A stretch of DNA of 64,000 nt from DASXQK01 sp963757155 (GTDB lineage: Bacteria > Pseudomonadota > Alphaproteobacteria > Dongiales > Dongiaceae). The notes beneath the pieces are model-generated. The model was not told the origin of the DNA and did no database searches. It saw nothing but the letters and a program-made list of their open reading frames with translations. A program made the translations under genes and the position numbers. Every line of letters starts with the position of its first letter. The first letter of the stretch is position 1. Of the stretch, positions 1-8,196 are shown piece after piece. The DNA lies in NCBI GenBank assembly GCA_963757155.1, contig CAVWQS010000002.1, positions 62,001 through 126,000 on the forward strand. The letters run 5' to 3'.

Positions 1-529
1 CGCGGTGATAGAGCACACCGATCTGCCAGGGTCGCGCCACGCCCTTGAAGACCGGCGTGAAGCTGTGCATGGCGATCAGCACCGTGGGCCGGCCGGCGGC
101 CTGGCGCCGGTCGAGCTCGGCCTCGATGCGCCGGTGATAGGGCTCCAGGATCTCGCGCACCCGGGCGGCGCGTTCGGCCGGGCCCAGATCGCGATTGCCG
201 GGAATCTCGGTGAGCTCGCTGAGGGTCACGATGGAGCTTTCCACCGAGGGATCGCGATTGCTGTCGATGACGAGGCGCGAATAGATCTGGCTGATGGCGT
301 AGGCGTCCAGCGCATCGGCCAGAAGACTTGTGACGGCAGCGGCCCCGATATCCCAGGCGATATGGCGCTCGAACTCCGCCGGCGGCAGGCCGAGATCGCC
401 GAGCTTTCGCGGCAGGCGCCGGCCGCCGTGATCGCAGGTGAGGAAAAAGGGCGAGGCACCGCGCTCATGCTCGATCGCGAAGGGTGGCGGCTCGTCCTCG
501 GCCAGGAGGCGGTATTGCGGGGCGGTCAT
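1..529 (-). CDS. N-formylglutamate amidohydrolase family protein (partial)
   Basis: The first 176 residues are visible; the C-terminus lies beyond the window edge. The FGase family hydrolyses N-formylglutamate, usually the last step of histidine degradation, and related members act on other N-acyl amino acids. Family signatures seen: CDHGG at residues 32-36 (metal-binding region), HIAWDIGA at 57-64, SRLVIDSNRD at 84-93 and MHSFTP around 154-159. The ATG at 529 follows the upstream glutamine-synthetase-like gene by only 13 bases, so the two are almost certainly co-transcribed, which suggests a role in amino-acid or gamma-glutamyl compound catabolism rather than classic hut. The hut assignment cannot be tested because no hutH, hutU or hutI is visible. 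Confidence 0.85.
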   Translation of the reverse strand, partial: MTAPQYRLLAEDEPPPFAIEHERGASPFFLTCDHGGRRLPRKLGDLGLPPAEFERHIAWDIGAAAVTSLLADALDAYAISQIYSRLVIDSNRDPSVESSIVTLSELTEIPGNRDLGPAERAARVREILEPYHRRIEAELDRRQAAGRPTVLIAMHSFTPVFKGVARPWQIGVLYHR

Positions 530-542
530 CGCGGCAGGTCTC

Positions 543-1874
543 TCAATAGGTGAGCGCGTAGCGGGCGCATTGCGCCGCCGGGTCGAGCCCCTCCAGGGAG
601 CGGATCTCGGCCCGCTTGTGGCGCAGATAGGCATCGAGGAAAACCGGCCCGAACCAGGACCGGGCTTCGGGCGTCGCCTCCAGCAGGTCCAGCGCCTCGC
701 CCAGGGAATGCGGCAGCGACCGGATGCCGGCCGCCTCGCGCTCCGCCTCGCTCATATGCGCGACATCGCGGGGTGCGGGCAGCTCGAGCTTGCGGCGGAT
801 GCCATCGACGCCGGCATGGACGACCGCCCCCAGCGCCAGATAGGGGCTCGCCGCCGCATCGGCGGAGCGGTACTCGACATTGAATTGGCGGTCCGGATCG
901 CTGCCGGGAATCGTCAGCACCGGGCAGATGCGCAAGGAGGCCTCACGGTCGCGATCGGCGATATAGGCATAGGTGGGCGCCCAGCGATTGGGCGTGAGGC
1001 GCATATAGGAGACCGTGGAGGGCGCCGTCACGGCGCAGAGCGCGGGCAGATGTTTCAGCACCCCCGCCATGAAGGCGCGGGCCGGCCCCGCCAGCCCATA
1101 GGCCCCGGCGGGATCGCGCATCACCGGCTTCCCCTCGGAATCCTGAAAGCTCATATGGATATGCACGCCATTGCCGACGCCGTTGGGATCGAGGATCGGC
1201 GAGAAGATGGCCCGGGCCCCCAGGCGCTGGGCCGTCGAGCGGGCGATCTCGCGCATGACGATGGCATCATCGGCGGCCCGCACACCCAGGGCCGGCTGAC
1301 AGGTGACCTCATATTGCCGGGCGCCATATTCCGGCAGGAAGGAATCCGGGATCACCCCGGACTGGCGCAGCGCCGCGGTGAAGGCCTCGCCGAAGATTCC
1401 TTGGCGGCGATAGGCATCGAGGCTGTAGGCCGCTCCCGGCAACTCCTCCACCCCGGTATAGACGAACTCCTGCTCGAAGGCCGAGAGCAGGCGAAGGCCG
1501 GCGACCTCCTCCAGCGCCGCCAGGCCGCGACGCAGGAAATCGCGCGGGCAGCATGACCAGGGCGTGCCGTCGGTCTCGCGGATATCGCCGAGATAGAAAT
1601 GCTCCGGCGCGCTCTCGTCGTCATAGCGCACCCGGACCTCGGTCTCCGTATCGGGCACCAGGATCAGATCGCCGGTGGCCCCGAAGGGCGTATCGCCGAT
1701 GATGCCGAAACAGGAGATCATGCTGTTGGTCGGAACCCAGCCCACGCCCTTGCTCAGGCGCTCCGGCAGATCCTTGAGGGGAAAGCCCTTGCCCCGGACC
1801 CGTCCGGCCATCTCGCAGGTGCAGACCATGATGAGCGGTTCGCAATTCATCTTCCTCTTTCCCGGGTGGTTCAT
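543..1874 (-). CDS. Glutamine synthetase family ligase (gamma-glutamyl ligase type)
   Basis: A 443-residue glutamine-synthetase fold protein, an ATP-dependent ligase joining glutamate to ammonia or an amine. Core motifs are present: AFEQEFV at 132-138 (metal-binding Glu), GARQYEV at 184-190, GVHIHMSF at 236-243 (ATP-binding His), RLTPNRWAP at 292-300 and EYRSADAAASPYLALG at 334-349. The NRW and DRDREASLR signatures resemble the non-canonical gamma-glutamylamide synthetase and FluG-like group rather than GlnA. It sits directly upstream of the FGase-type hydrolase, a ligase-hydrolase pairing. The ATG at 1874 gives a short N-terminal extension; Met9 is an alternative start. The amine substrate cannot be read from the sequence. 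Confidence 0.85.
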   Translation of the reverse strand: MNHPGKRKMNCEPLIMVCTCEMAGRVRGKGFPLKDLPERLSKGVGWVPTNSMISCFGIIGDTPFGATGDLILVPDTETEVRVRYDDESAPEHFYLGDIRETDGTPWSCCPRDFLRRGLAALEEVAGLRLLSAFEQEFVYTGVEELPGAAYSLDAYRRQGIFGEAFTAALRQSGVIPDSFLPEYGARQYEVTCQPALGVRAADDAIVMREIARSTAQRLGARAIFSPILDPNGVGNGVHIHMSFQDSEGKPVMRDPAGAYGLAGPARAFMAGVLKHLPALCAVTAPSTVSYMRLTPNRWAPTYAYIADRDREASLRICPVLTIPGSDPDRQFNVEYRSADAAASPYLALGAVVHAGVDGIRRKLELPAPRDVAHMSEAEREAAGIRSLPHSLGEALDLLEATPEARSWFGPVFLDAYLRHKRAEIRSLEGLDPAAQCARYALTY

Positions 1875-2035
1875 GCCTGCCTCAGCCGGCCACGCCTCTG
1901 CCGGCCCCTAGGACTAGATTGACAGGCTCTCTCATCCAATTCCAGACCTAGGGAGCACTGCGCCGGCGTGACAATGAAGGCTGAAGCGCCCTACTCTCGG
2001 CCCAGCAAATCGCGCAACTCGCGGAGAGCGGAAGG

Positions 2036-2102
2036 TCCCTCTCCCGCGCTTTGACGCGGGAGAGGGAGGGGACCCATCGCAAAGCGATGGGGAGGGTGAG
2101 GG
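2036..2102 (+). repeat. Left 67-bp inverted repeat flanking the DUF559 gene
   Basis: A GC-rich element made of two hairpins in series: ctcccgcgc...gcgggag, then cccatcgc...gcgatggg. Its reverse complement recurs at 2455-2521 with 3 mismatches in 67 positions. It ends four bases before the ATG of the DUF559 reading frame. Confidence 0.9.
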
Positions 2103-2106
2103 TATC

Positions 2107-3219
2107 ATGAAAACCGCCCTATCTCAGCGACGCGCCCGAGAGTTGCGGCAGCAATCGACTGAAGCGGAAAAGAAGCTTTGGCAGCATCTCCGCAATCGAC
2201 AACTCGACGGCATCAAGTTTCGCCGCCAAGTGCCGATCGGGCCTTACATCGCGGATTTCGCTGCTGTGGAAGCGCTGCTGGTCATTGAGCTCGACGGCGG
2301 CCAGCACGCCGATCAAGCGAGCGCCGATGAGAACCGCACTGCGTGGTTGAGGCAACATGGGTATCGCGTGATCCGGTTCTGGAACAACGACGTCCTTGCC
2401 AATCCCGAAGGCGTCTTCGACATCATTCAGCGCTTCCTTCAGGTGCATGAACAACCCTCACCCTCCCCATCGCTTCGCGATGGGTCCCCTCCCTCTCCCG
2501 CTTCGAAGCGCGGGAGAGGGACTCGAACCGCGCCTGCCGGGCGACGATTGAGCTGGAAGGACATCTTGCCCGACCCCATCCTCTTCGGTGCTGCCTATAG
2601 CGTCTATGTCCGTATCGCGCGGCTGGCGCTGGCGGAAAAGGGCGTGGCCTATCGGCTGGTGGAGATCGACATCTTCGCCGAGGGCGGGCCGCCGGGAGAT
2701 TATGCGGCGCGTCAGCCCTTCGGGCGCATCCCCGCCTTCGAGCATGACGGGTTCCGCCTCTATGAGAGCGGCGCGATCACGCGCTATGTGGACGAGGCCT
2801 TCCCGGGACCACCGCTGCAACCGCAAGATCCCCGCGGACGGGCGCGGGTCAATCAGATCCTGAGCATCCTCGACAGCTACGCCTATCGTACCCTTGTCTG
2901 GGACATTTATATCGAGCGCATGCGGGCGGCTGAGAACGGCCGCGTGACCGACGAAGCCCGGATCGCCGCCGCGCTCTCCCGGGCCGAGACCTGCCTCGGC
3001 GCGCTGGAAGCGCTGATGGCGGACGGCCCCTGGCTTGCGGGACCGGCGCTGACCCTGGCCGATCTTCACGCCGCGCCGATCTTCGCCTATGGGATGATGG
3101 CGCCGGAGGGTCGGGCGCTCGTCGCCCGCCATGGCGCCATTCAGGATTGGTGGGAAAGGATGGCCCGCCGCCCGAGCATGGCCGCGACGCGCTTTCCGCG
3201 CGAGCAATCCGCTCAGTAA
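2107..3219 (+). CDS. DUF559 endonuclease-like domain fused to a glutathione S-transferase
   Basis: One 370-residue frame. Residues 1-116 form a DUF559 domain, related to very-short-patch-repair and PD-(D/E)XK nucleases: LRNRQLDG at 28-35, YIADF at 47-51, ELDGGQH at 61-67 and VIRFWNNDV at 88-96. Residues 117-139 (PSPSPSLRDGSPPSP...) are simply the translated right-hand inverted repeat. Residues about 155-370 form a GST: an N-terminal thioredoxin fold with FGRIPAF and LYESGAI, then a helical C-terminal domain ending WWERMARRPS. The arrangement suggests a DUF559 unit inserted at the 5' end of an existing GST gene, whose own start was lost or is the TTG near 2549. Whether the fusion is made as one protein is unknown. 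The 3' end overlaps the convergent sugar-transferase gene by 7 bases. Confidence 0.8.
   Translation: MKTALSQRRARELRQQSTEAEKKLWQHLRNRQLDGIKFRRQVPIGPYIADFAAVEALLVIELDGGQHADQASADENRTAWLRQHGYRVIRFWNNDVLANPEGVFDIIQRFLQVHEQPSPSPSLRDGSPPSPASKRGRGTRTAPAGRRLSWKDILPDPILFGAAYSVYVRIARLALAEKGVAYRLVEIDIFAEGGPPGDYAARQPFGRIPAFEHDGFRLYESGAITRYVDEAFPGPPLQPQDPRGRARVNQILSILDSYAYRTLVWDIYIERMRAAENGRVTDEARIAAALSRAETCLGALEALMADGPWLAGPALTLADLHAAPIFAYGMMAPEGRALVARHGAIQDWWERMARRPSMAATRFPREQSAQ
2455..2521 (-). repeat. Right 67-bp inverted repeat, translated inside the fused gene
   Basis: Reverse-complement copy of 2036-2102 (64 of 67 identical). It follows the end of the DUF559 domain directly and is open in the same frame, so it links that domain to the GST. 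Confidence 0.9.
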
Positions 3220-4634
3220 GCCCGCTTGCTGATAAATCCGACGAAGAGGGTGAGCGACAGGATCCTGAGATCGAACCAGAGCGACCAGTTGTCGATATAA
3301 CTGAGGTCGTATTGCACGCGGGCCCGCATCTGCTCCACCGTCTGGGTCTCGCCGCGCAGGCCGTTCACCTGGGCCCAGCCGGTCATTCCCGGCTTCATGC
3401 GGTGGCGGCCGAGATATTCGTCGATCATGGCCGCATATTTGTAATTATGGTCGACGGCATGGGGCCGCGGGCCCACCAGCGACATCTCCCCCTTGAGCAC
3501 GTTCCAGAGCTGGGGCAGCTCGTCGAGGCTGGTCCGGCGCAGCAGCCGGCCGACCCGCGTTACCCGCGGGTCGTTGCGGGTCGCCTGGGGCACGCCCTGC
3601 TCCACCCCGCGGTCGACATACATGGTGCGGAATTTCAGCACATTGATGGGGTTGTTGTTGAACCCGAAACGGGTCTGGCGAAACAGCACCGGCCCGCGGC
3701 TGTCGAGCTTGATGGCGAGCGCGATGAGCAGGCAGGGGATCAGGAACACGAGGCAGATGATCGGGGTGAGGACCCGGTCCTCGAGGTTCTTCAGCACCAG
3801 ATCCCAGCCCGAGAGCGGCCGCTCGAAGACATCGAGGAAGGCGACGCCGGCGACCGAGGTCATCCCGCGCAGCGGCAGATAGAGGGTGAAGACATCGGGA
3901 CAGATCCGCACATTGATGGAAAGTGCCGCCAGCGATCTCAGGATCTCGCGGATCCGCTTCTCCTGGCTCCAGGGCATGGCGACGACCACCTCATCCACAT
4001 CGCCGCGCTGGATATCCTCGACCAGCCGCACCAGCCCGCCGCGGAGCCGCCCATGCTCCGGGCTTTGGCCCGCCTCCTCGGCCCCTTCCTCCGGGTCGTA
4101 GAAGCCGACGACGCGCAGGTTGCGCTCGCCGAGCTGGCGCATTTGCCGGTCGACCTGACGGGCAAGCTCGCCATAGCCCACGACCGCAATCTTGAGCGCC
4201 AGCCGTCCGGATTTGAGCCAGCGGTCGATCTGGAGTGCGGCAAAGGCGCGCAGAAGCAGGAAGCCGCCGAGGCTGAAGCTGAACCAGAGGGCGACCCAGG
4301 CGCGCGAAAAGAGCTCGGAGGTGTCGGTGAGGAGGCTCACCACCACCAGCGTGGCGAAGACCGCGACCCAGGCGGCCACCACCTTGGCCACCTCCACCGC
4401 CTGGCGGCGCAGGCTCGACAGGCTGTAGACCCGGGCGAAATGCATGTAATTGGCGGTCAGCAGCATGCCGAGCACGGTGGCGGAGATATAGGTGCCGGGC
4501 AGCTCCAGATTGCCGGCGCGCAAGGCATAGGCGATGCCGGCCGACAACGCGACGGACAGCACATCGCCCGCTCTCAGAAGACCCGAGAGAACGGTTTCCG
4601 AATCCTTGCTGAAACCGGCGGAAAGCCGCGTCAT
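3213..4634 (-). CDS. Undecaprenyl-phosphate glucose/galactose phosphotransferase (exopolysaccharide priming)
   Basis: A 473-residue polyprenyl glycosylphosphotransferase of the WcaJ/PssY type, which moves a sugar-1-phosphate from a UDP-sugar to undecaprenyl phosphate in the inner membrane and so starts exopolysaccharide repeat units. There are four N-terminal hydrophobic segments (about 22-40, 50-66, 83-103, 110-130), a nucleotide-fold CoA-binding-like region (148-250), another membrane segment (290-310) and the bacterial sugar transferase domain: VLFRQTRFG at 316-324, KFRTM at 334-338, TSLDELPQLWNVLKG at 368-382 and SLVGPRPH at 385-392. Length and domain order match the family. It diverges from the UDP-sugar decarboxylase at 4901, consistent with surface polysaccharide synthesis, although no other polymer genes are adjacent. 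Confidence 0.93.
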   Translation of the reverse strand: MTRLSAGFSKDSETVLSGLLRAGDVLSVALSAGIAYALRAGNLELPGTYISATVLGMLLTANYMHFARVYSLSSLRRQAVEVAKVVAAWVAVFATLVVVSLLTDTSELFSRAWVALWFSFSLGGFLLLRAFAALQIDRWLKSGRLALKIAVVGYGELARQVDRQMRQLGERNLRVVGFYDPEEGAEEAGQSPEHGRLRGGLVRLVEDIQRGDVDEVVVAMPWSQEKRIREILRSLAALSINVRICPDVFTLYLPLRGMTSVAGVAFLDVFERPLSGWDLVLKNLEDRVLTPIICLVFLIPCLLIALAIKLDSRGPVLFRQTRFGFNNNPINVLKFRTMYVDRGVEQGVPQATRNDPRVTRVGRLLRRTSLDELPQLWNVLKGEMSLVGPRPHAVDHNYKYAAMIDEYLGRHRMKPGMTGWAQVNGLRGETQTVEQMRARVQYDLSYIDNWSLWFDLRILSLTLFVGFISKRAY

Positions 4635-4900
4635 GGCGCCGAGTTATAGTCCCGGTGCCGATGCCAGGCCATGCCCTTCCTGATCCGCTGCCATGACAAA
4701 CGCGACCGCCGTCCCATTGTGACCTCTATAATGCCCGCCGCGGGCCAGGAGATGCATCGAGGAATGCATCTCGGAACTCTCCCCTCAGGCTCGCCGCCCC
4801 ACGGCCAAAACTTGCCCGCCCGGCGCGGCGTGGACCTTTAGCGCTTTCCGGGCTAGGGTCGCCCCCTTTCGCCGACGGAACTTCAGAGGATGTTAAGCCC

Positions 4901-5869
4901 ATGATGCTGCGCAAACGTGTCCTGGTCACCGGCGGGGTGGGCTTCCTCGGCTCGCATCTCTGCGAGCGGCTGCTGGCCGAGGGGCATGACGTGCTCTGCA
5001 TCGACAATTTCTTCACCGGCACCAAAGACAACGTCCTGCATCTGCTCGACAACCATCATTTCGAGCTGGTGCGCCACGACGTGACCTTCCCGCTGTATGT
5101 CGAGGTGGACGAGATCTTCAACCTCGCCTGCCCCGCCTCGCCCATCCATTATCAGCATGATCCGGTGCAGACGACCAAGACTTCCGTCCATGGCGCCATC
5201 AACATGCTGGGTCTGGCGAAGCGGGTGAAGGCGAAGATCTTCCAGGCCTCGACCTCGGAAGTCTATGGCGACCCCCATATCCATCCCCAGACCGAGGACT
5301 ACCGCGGCAACGTCAACCCCATCGGCCCGCGCGCCTGCTACGACGAAGGCAAGCGCTGCGCCGAGACCCTGTTCTTCGACTACCACCGCCAGCACAATCT
5401 GCGCATCAAGGTGGCGCGGATCTTCAACACCTACGGCCCCCGCATGCATCCCAATGACGGACGCGTGGTCTCCAATTTCATCGTTCAGGCGCTGAAGGGC
5501 GAGCCGATCACCATCTTCGGCGACGGCTCCCAGACCCGCTCCTTCTGCTATGTCGACGATCTGATCGAGGGCTTCATCCGGTTGATGGCGACCGGCGACG
5601 AGGTCACCGGCCCGATCAATCTCGGCAATCCCGGCGAGTTCACCATCCGTCAGCTGGCCGAGCAGGTCATCGCCGAGACCGGGGCCAAATCCAAGCTGAT
5701 CTTCAAGCCCCTGCCCCAGGACGATCCGCTGCAGCGCCAGCCGAATATCACGCTGGCCCGCCAGCATCTGGGATGGGAGCCCAAGATCCCCCTGAAGGAC
5801 GGCCTCAAGCGCACCATCGCCTATTTCGACGCTCTGCTGCGGCGGATGAAGGACGAGGCCACGATCTGA
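4901..5869 (+). CDS. UDP-glucuronate decarboxylase (UDP-xylose synthase) family SDR
   Basis: A 322-residue extended short-chain dehydrogenase that would convert UDP-glucuronate to UDP-xylose, cytosolic, using bound NAD. Seen: glycine-rich NAD motif GGVGFLGSH at 11-19, STSEVYGD at 117-124, and catalytic YDEGK at 147-151 in place of the YxxxK of most relatives, a pattern typical of UXS enzymes. NTYGPRMHPNDGRVVSNF follows, also typical of the group. Starts at ATGATG (4901 or 4904). It lies opposite the sugar-phosphate transferase and probably feeds pentose units to a polysaccharide. A dTDP-glucose dehydratase role is less likely. Confidence 0.9.
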   Translation: MMLRKRVLVTGGVGFLGSHLCERLLAEGHDVLCIDNFFTGTKDNVLHLLDNHHFELVRHDVTFPLYVEVDEIFNLACPASPIHYQHDPVQTTKTSVHGAINMLGLAKRVKAKIFQASTSEVYGDPHIHPQTEDYRGNVNPIGPRACYDEGKRCAETLFFDYHRQHNLRIKVARIFNTYGPRMHPNDGRVVSNFIVQALKGEPITIFGDGSQTRSFCYVDDLIEGFIRLMATGDEVTGPINLGNPGEFTIRQLAEQVIAETGAKSKLIFKPLPQDDPLQRQPNITLARQHLGWEPKIPLKDGLKRTIAYFDALLRRMKDEATI

Positions 5870-5876
5870 GGGTTGG

Positions 5877-6379
5877 ATGGGCGAGCCGGCAGCCTCGGGC
5901 ATCCAGATCAGACTTGCAGGCCCCGGCGACGCCGCGGCGCTGACCGAGCTTTTCCATGCCATCGACCGTCACTACTGGGGTGCGGCGCCGACCCTAGCGG
6001 TCATGGCCGAGCATGTCCGCCAGCGGGTCCTGAGCGCGACGCTCCTGCGAGATCGCCCTCGCCGAGATCGAGGGAAAGGCCGTGGGCTTGGCGACCTTCG
6101 CCATCCTCTATCCCGCGCCCGGACCCAGCGGGCAGCTCTTCGATGAAGGATCTGTTCACCCTGGCCGCCGCGCGGGGCCGCGGCGTCGGTCATGCCCTCA
6201 TGACCTTCCTCGCATGCCTCGCCCTGGAACGCGGCTGCACGCGCTTCGACTGGACCGCGGAGACTGACAATTCCGAAGCCCTCGCCTTCTACGACCGCCT
6301 GGGCGCCCGGCGAGTGGAGGAGAAAGTCTATTTCCGCTTCGACGGCGAGGCGCTGAAGACGCTCGCGGCGAAGGAATAG
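5877..6379 (+). pseudogene. GNAT-family N-acetyltransferase, two apparent +1 frame breaks
   Basis: Reading from the ATG at 5877 gives the acetyltransferase N-terminus (IQIRLAGPGDAAALTELF). The frame moves by +1 near 6044 to give EIALAEIEGKAVGLATF, then +1 again near 6141 to give MKDLFTLAAARGRGVGHALM, containing the acetyl-CoA binding R-G-x-G-V-G loop, and ends KTLAAKE. Stitched together the length (about 167 residues) and order are normal for GNAT. It begins 7 bases after the UDP-sugar decarboxylase stop. Both breaks are single extra bases, as in other genes here, so the gene may be intact in the organism. Substrate unknown. Confidence 0.75.
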
Positions 6380-6441
6380 CACTTCACCCTTGCTTCTTCC
6401 CCCAGAAGGGAGGCGAGAGGCGTAGCGAGGGCGGGAAAGCC

Positions 6442-7425
6442 TTAGAACATCGTCTCCAGCACCCGGTCCGGGGGCTTGTGGCCGTCGACGAAGGTCTTGA
6501 TGTTGATGATGACCTTCTCGCCCATGTCCAGGCGGCCTTCCAGCGTGGCCGAGCCCATATGGGGCAGCAGCACCACATTGTCGAGCTTCAGCAGCTTCGG
6601 GTTCACCGCCGGCTCGTGCTCGAAGACATCGAGGCCGGCGCCGGCCAGCTCGCCCTTTTCCAGCATGCGGGTCAGCGCATTCTCGTCGATCACCTCGCCG
6701 CGGGAGGTATTGACGATATAGGCATGCTTGGCCAGCAGCTTGAGGCGCCGGGCCGAGAGCAGATGAAACGTCGCCGGGGTATGCGGGCAATTGACCGAGA
6801 TGATGTCCATCCGGGCCAGCATCTGATCGAGGCTTTCCCAATAGGTGGCCTCGAGCTCCTGCTCCAGCCCCTGATGCACCCGGCGCCGGTTGTGATAATG
6901 GACGGCGAGGCCGAAGCCCCGGGCCCGGCGCGCCACGGCGCTGCCGATGCGCCCCATGCCGACGATCCCCAGCCGCTTGCCCCAGATCCGCTTGCCCAGC
7001 ATGAAGGTCGGGCTCCAGCCGGTCCAGCCGCCCCCGCGCAGCAGCCGCTCGCCCTCCGCCAGGCGGCGGGGCACGGCCAGGATCAGGGCCATGGTCATGT
7101 CGGCCGTGTCCTCGGTCAGGACGCCGGGGGTGTTGGTCACGCTGATGCCGCGCTGGCGGGCGGTCTTCAGATCGATATGGTCGACGCCGGTGCCGAAGGA
7201 GGCGATGAGCTTGAGGCGCTCGCCGGCCTGGGACAGCACCGCGGCATCGATCTTGTCGGTCACCGTTGGCACCAGCACGTCGCAGGATTTGACCGCCTCG
7301 ATCAGCCGCGCCTGGGTCATGGGCGTGTCCGACAGATTGAGGCGCACGTCGAAGAGCTCCATCATCCGCGTCTCGACGGGATCCGGCAGCTTGCGGGTGA
7401 CGACGACGACGGGCTTGACGGGCAT
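6442..7425 (-). CDS. D-isomer 2-hydroxyacid dehydrogenase (glyoxylate/hydroxypyruvate reductase type)
   Basis: A 327-residue NAD(P)-dependent dehydrogenase. Seen: Rossmann loop GIVGMGRIG at 153-161, catalytic Arg in NTSRGEVIDE (239-248), Glu in LDVFEHEP (265-272) and His in LLPHMGSAT (286-294), the full catalytic triad of the family. The closest functional guess is glyoxylate or hydroxypyruvate reduction (GyaR/GhrB-like). The start at 7425 (MPVKPVVVV) is chosen because the 44 residues available upstream are low-complexity and precede the normal N-terminus. It is divergent from the SH3 protein at 7556. Confidence 0.88.
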   Translation of the reverse strand: MPVKPVVVVTRKLPDPVETRMMELFDVRLNLSDTPMTQARLIEAVKSCDVLVPTVTDKIDAAVLSQAGERLKLIASFGTGVDHIDLKTARQRGISVTNTPGVLTEDTADMTMALILAVPRRLAEGERLLRGGGWTGWSPTFMLGKRIWGKRLGIVGMGRIGSAVARRARGFGLAVHYHNRRRVHQGLEQELEATYWESLDQMLARMDIISVNCPHTPATFHLLSARRLKLLAKHAYIVNTSRGEVIDENALTRMLEKGELAGAGLDVFEHEPAVNPKLLKLDNVVLLPHMGSATLEGRLDMGEKVIINIKTFVDGHKPPDRVLETMF

Positions 7426-7555
7426 CCGCTCTCTCTTCGACGGGTAGGACGCTGCCATAGCAAGCGACGCCGGGCTTGTCCAGGGAGCCTCTCCGGACGG
7501 GGCCTCTTCAGCGGGGGACTTGACCGCATGGCGGCCGCGCGGTTTAGGTGATGGC

Positions 7556-8083
7556 ATGCGGCGGGGACTCCTGGTTTTGATTCGGCCTCTGATTCGGGTT
7601 TGGACGATTCTCCTTGCGGCAGTGCTTTTCCTCAGCGGGGTGAGCCCGCCGGCGCTGGCGCGCGATCAGGGGGGGCTGCCGGTGCCCCGCTTCGTCTCGC
7701 TCCATGCCAGCAAGATCTATCTGCGCACCGGCCCCGGCATGAACTTCCCGGTGCAATGGATCTACCAGCGCCGCCACATGCCGGTGGAGGTGATCGCGGA
7801 ATACGATACCTGGCGCAAGATCAAGGACTGGCAGGGTACCGTCGGCTGGGTCCATCAGAGCATGCTGGACGGCGGCCGTTACGCGCTGATTACAGGGGCC
7901 GAGCGTCCCCTTCACCAGGACCCCGCCCCCGATGCTGCCCCGACGGCAAAGCTGATGCCGGGCGTCGTCGCCCAGATCCTGCGCTGCGATGGGGTCTGGT
8001 GCCGGCTGGAGGCCGATGGCTACAAAGGCTGGCTGAAGCGCAGCGATTTCTACGGCGTCTATCCCGACGAGAAGCTGCAGTAG
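7556..8083 (+). CDS. Secreted SH3-like domain protein
   Basis: A 175-residue exported protein. The start at 7556 gives MRRGLLVLI and a hydrophobic segment ending in an Ala-Leu-Ala cleavage site near residues 34-36. Two bacterial SH3-like repeats follow: VSLHASKIYLRTGPG...WRKIKDWQGTVGWVHQ, and a degenerate second with CDGVWCRLEADGYKGWLKR, ending FYGVYPDEK. The family is periplasmic, with suspected peptidoglycan or protein binding and no proven function. An in-frame ATG at 7520 would hide the signal peptide behind 12 residues and is disfavoured. Confidence 0.8.
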   Translation: MRRGLLVLIRPLIRVWTILLAAVLFLSGVSPPALARDQGGLPVPRFVSLHASKIYLRTGPGMNFPVQWIYQRRHMPVEVIAEYDTWRKIKDWQGTVGWVHQSMLDGGRYALITGAERPLHQDPAPDAAPTAKLMPGVVAQILRCDGVWCRLEADGYKGWLKRSDFYGVYPDEKLQ

Positions 8084-8196
8084 CCTTATCCCCTGCCGCT
8101 CGGCGCGGCTCTCCTGAAGATGTTCATCGCGAAGGCCGGGGGTTGCGGCGCGCTGCCATCTGTGCTGCTAGAGCGGCGGGATTCAAGGAGACCGAT

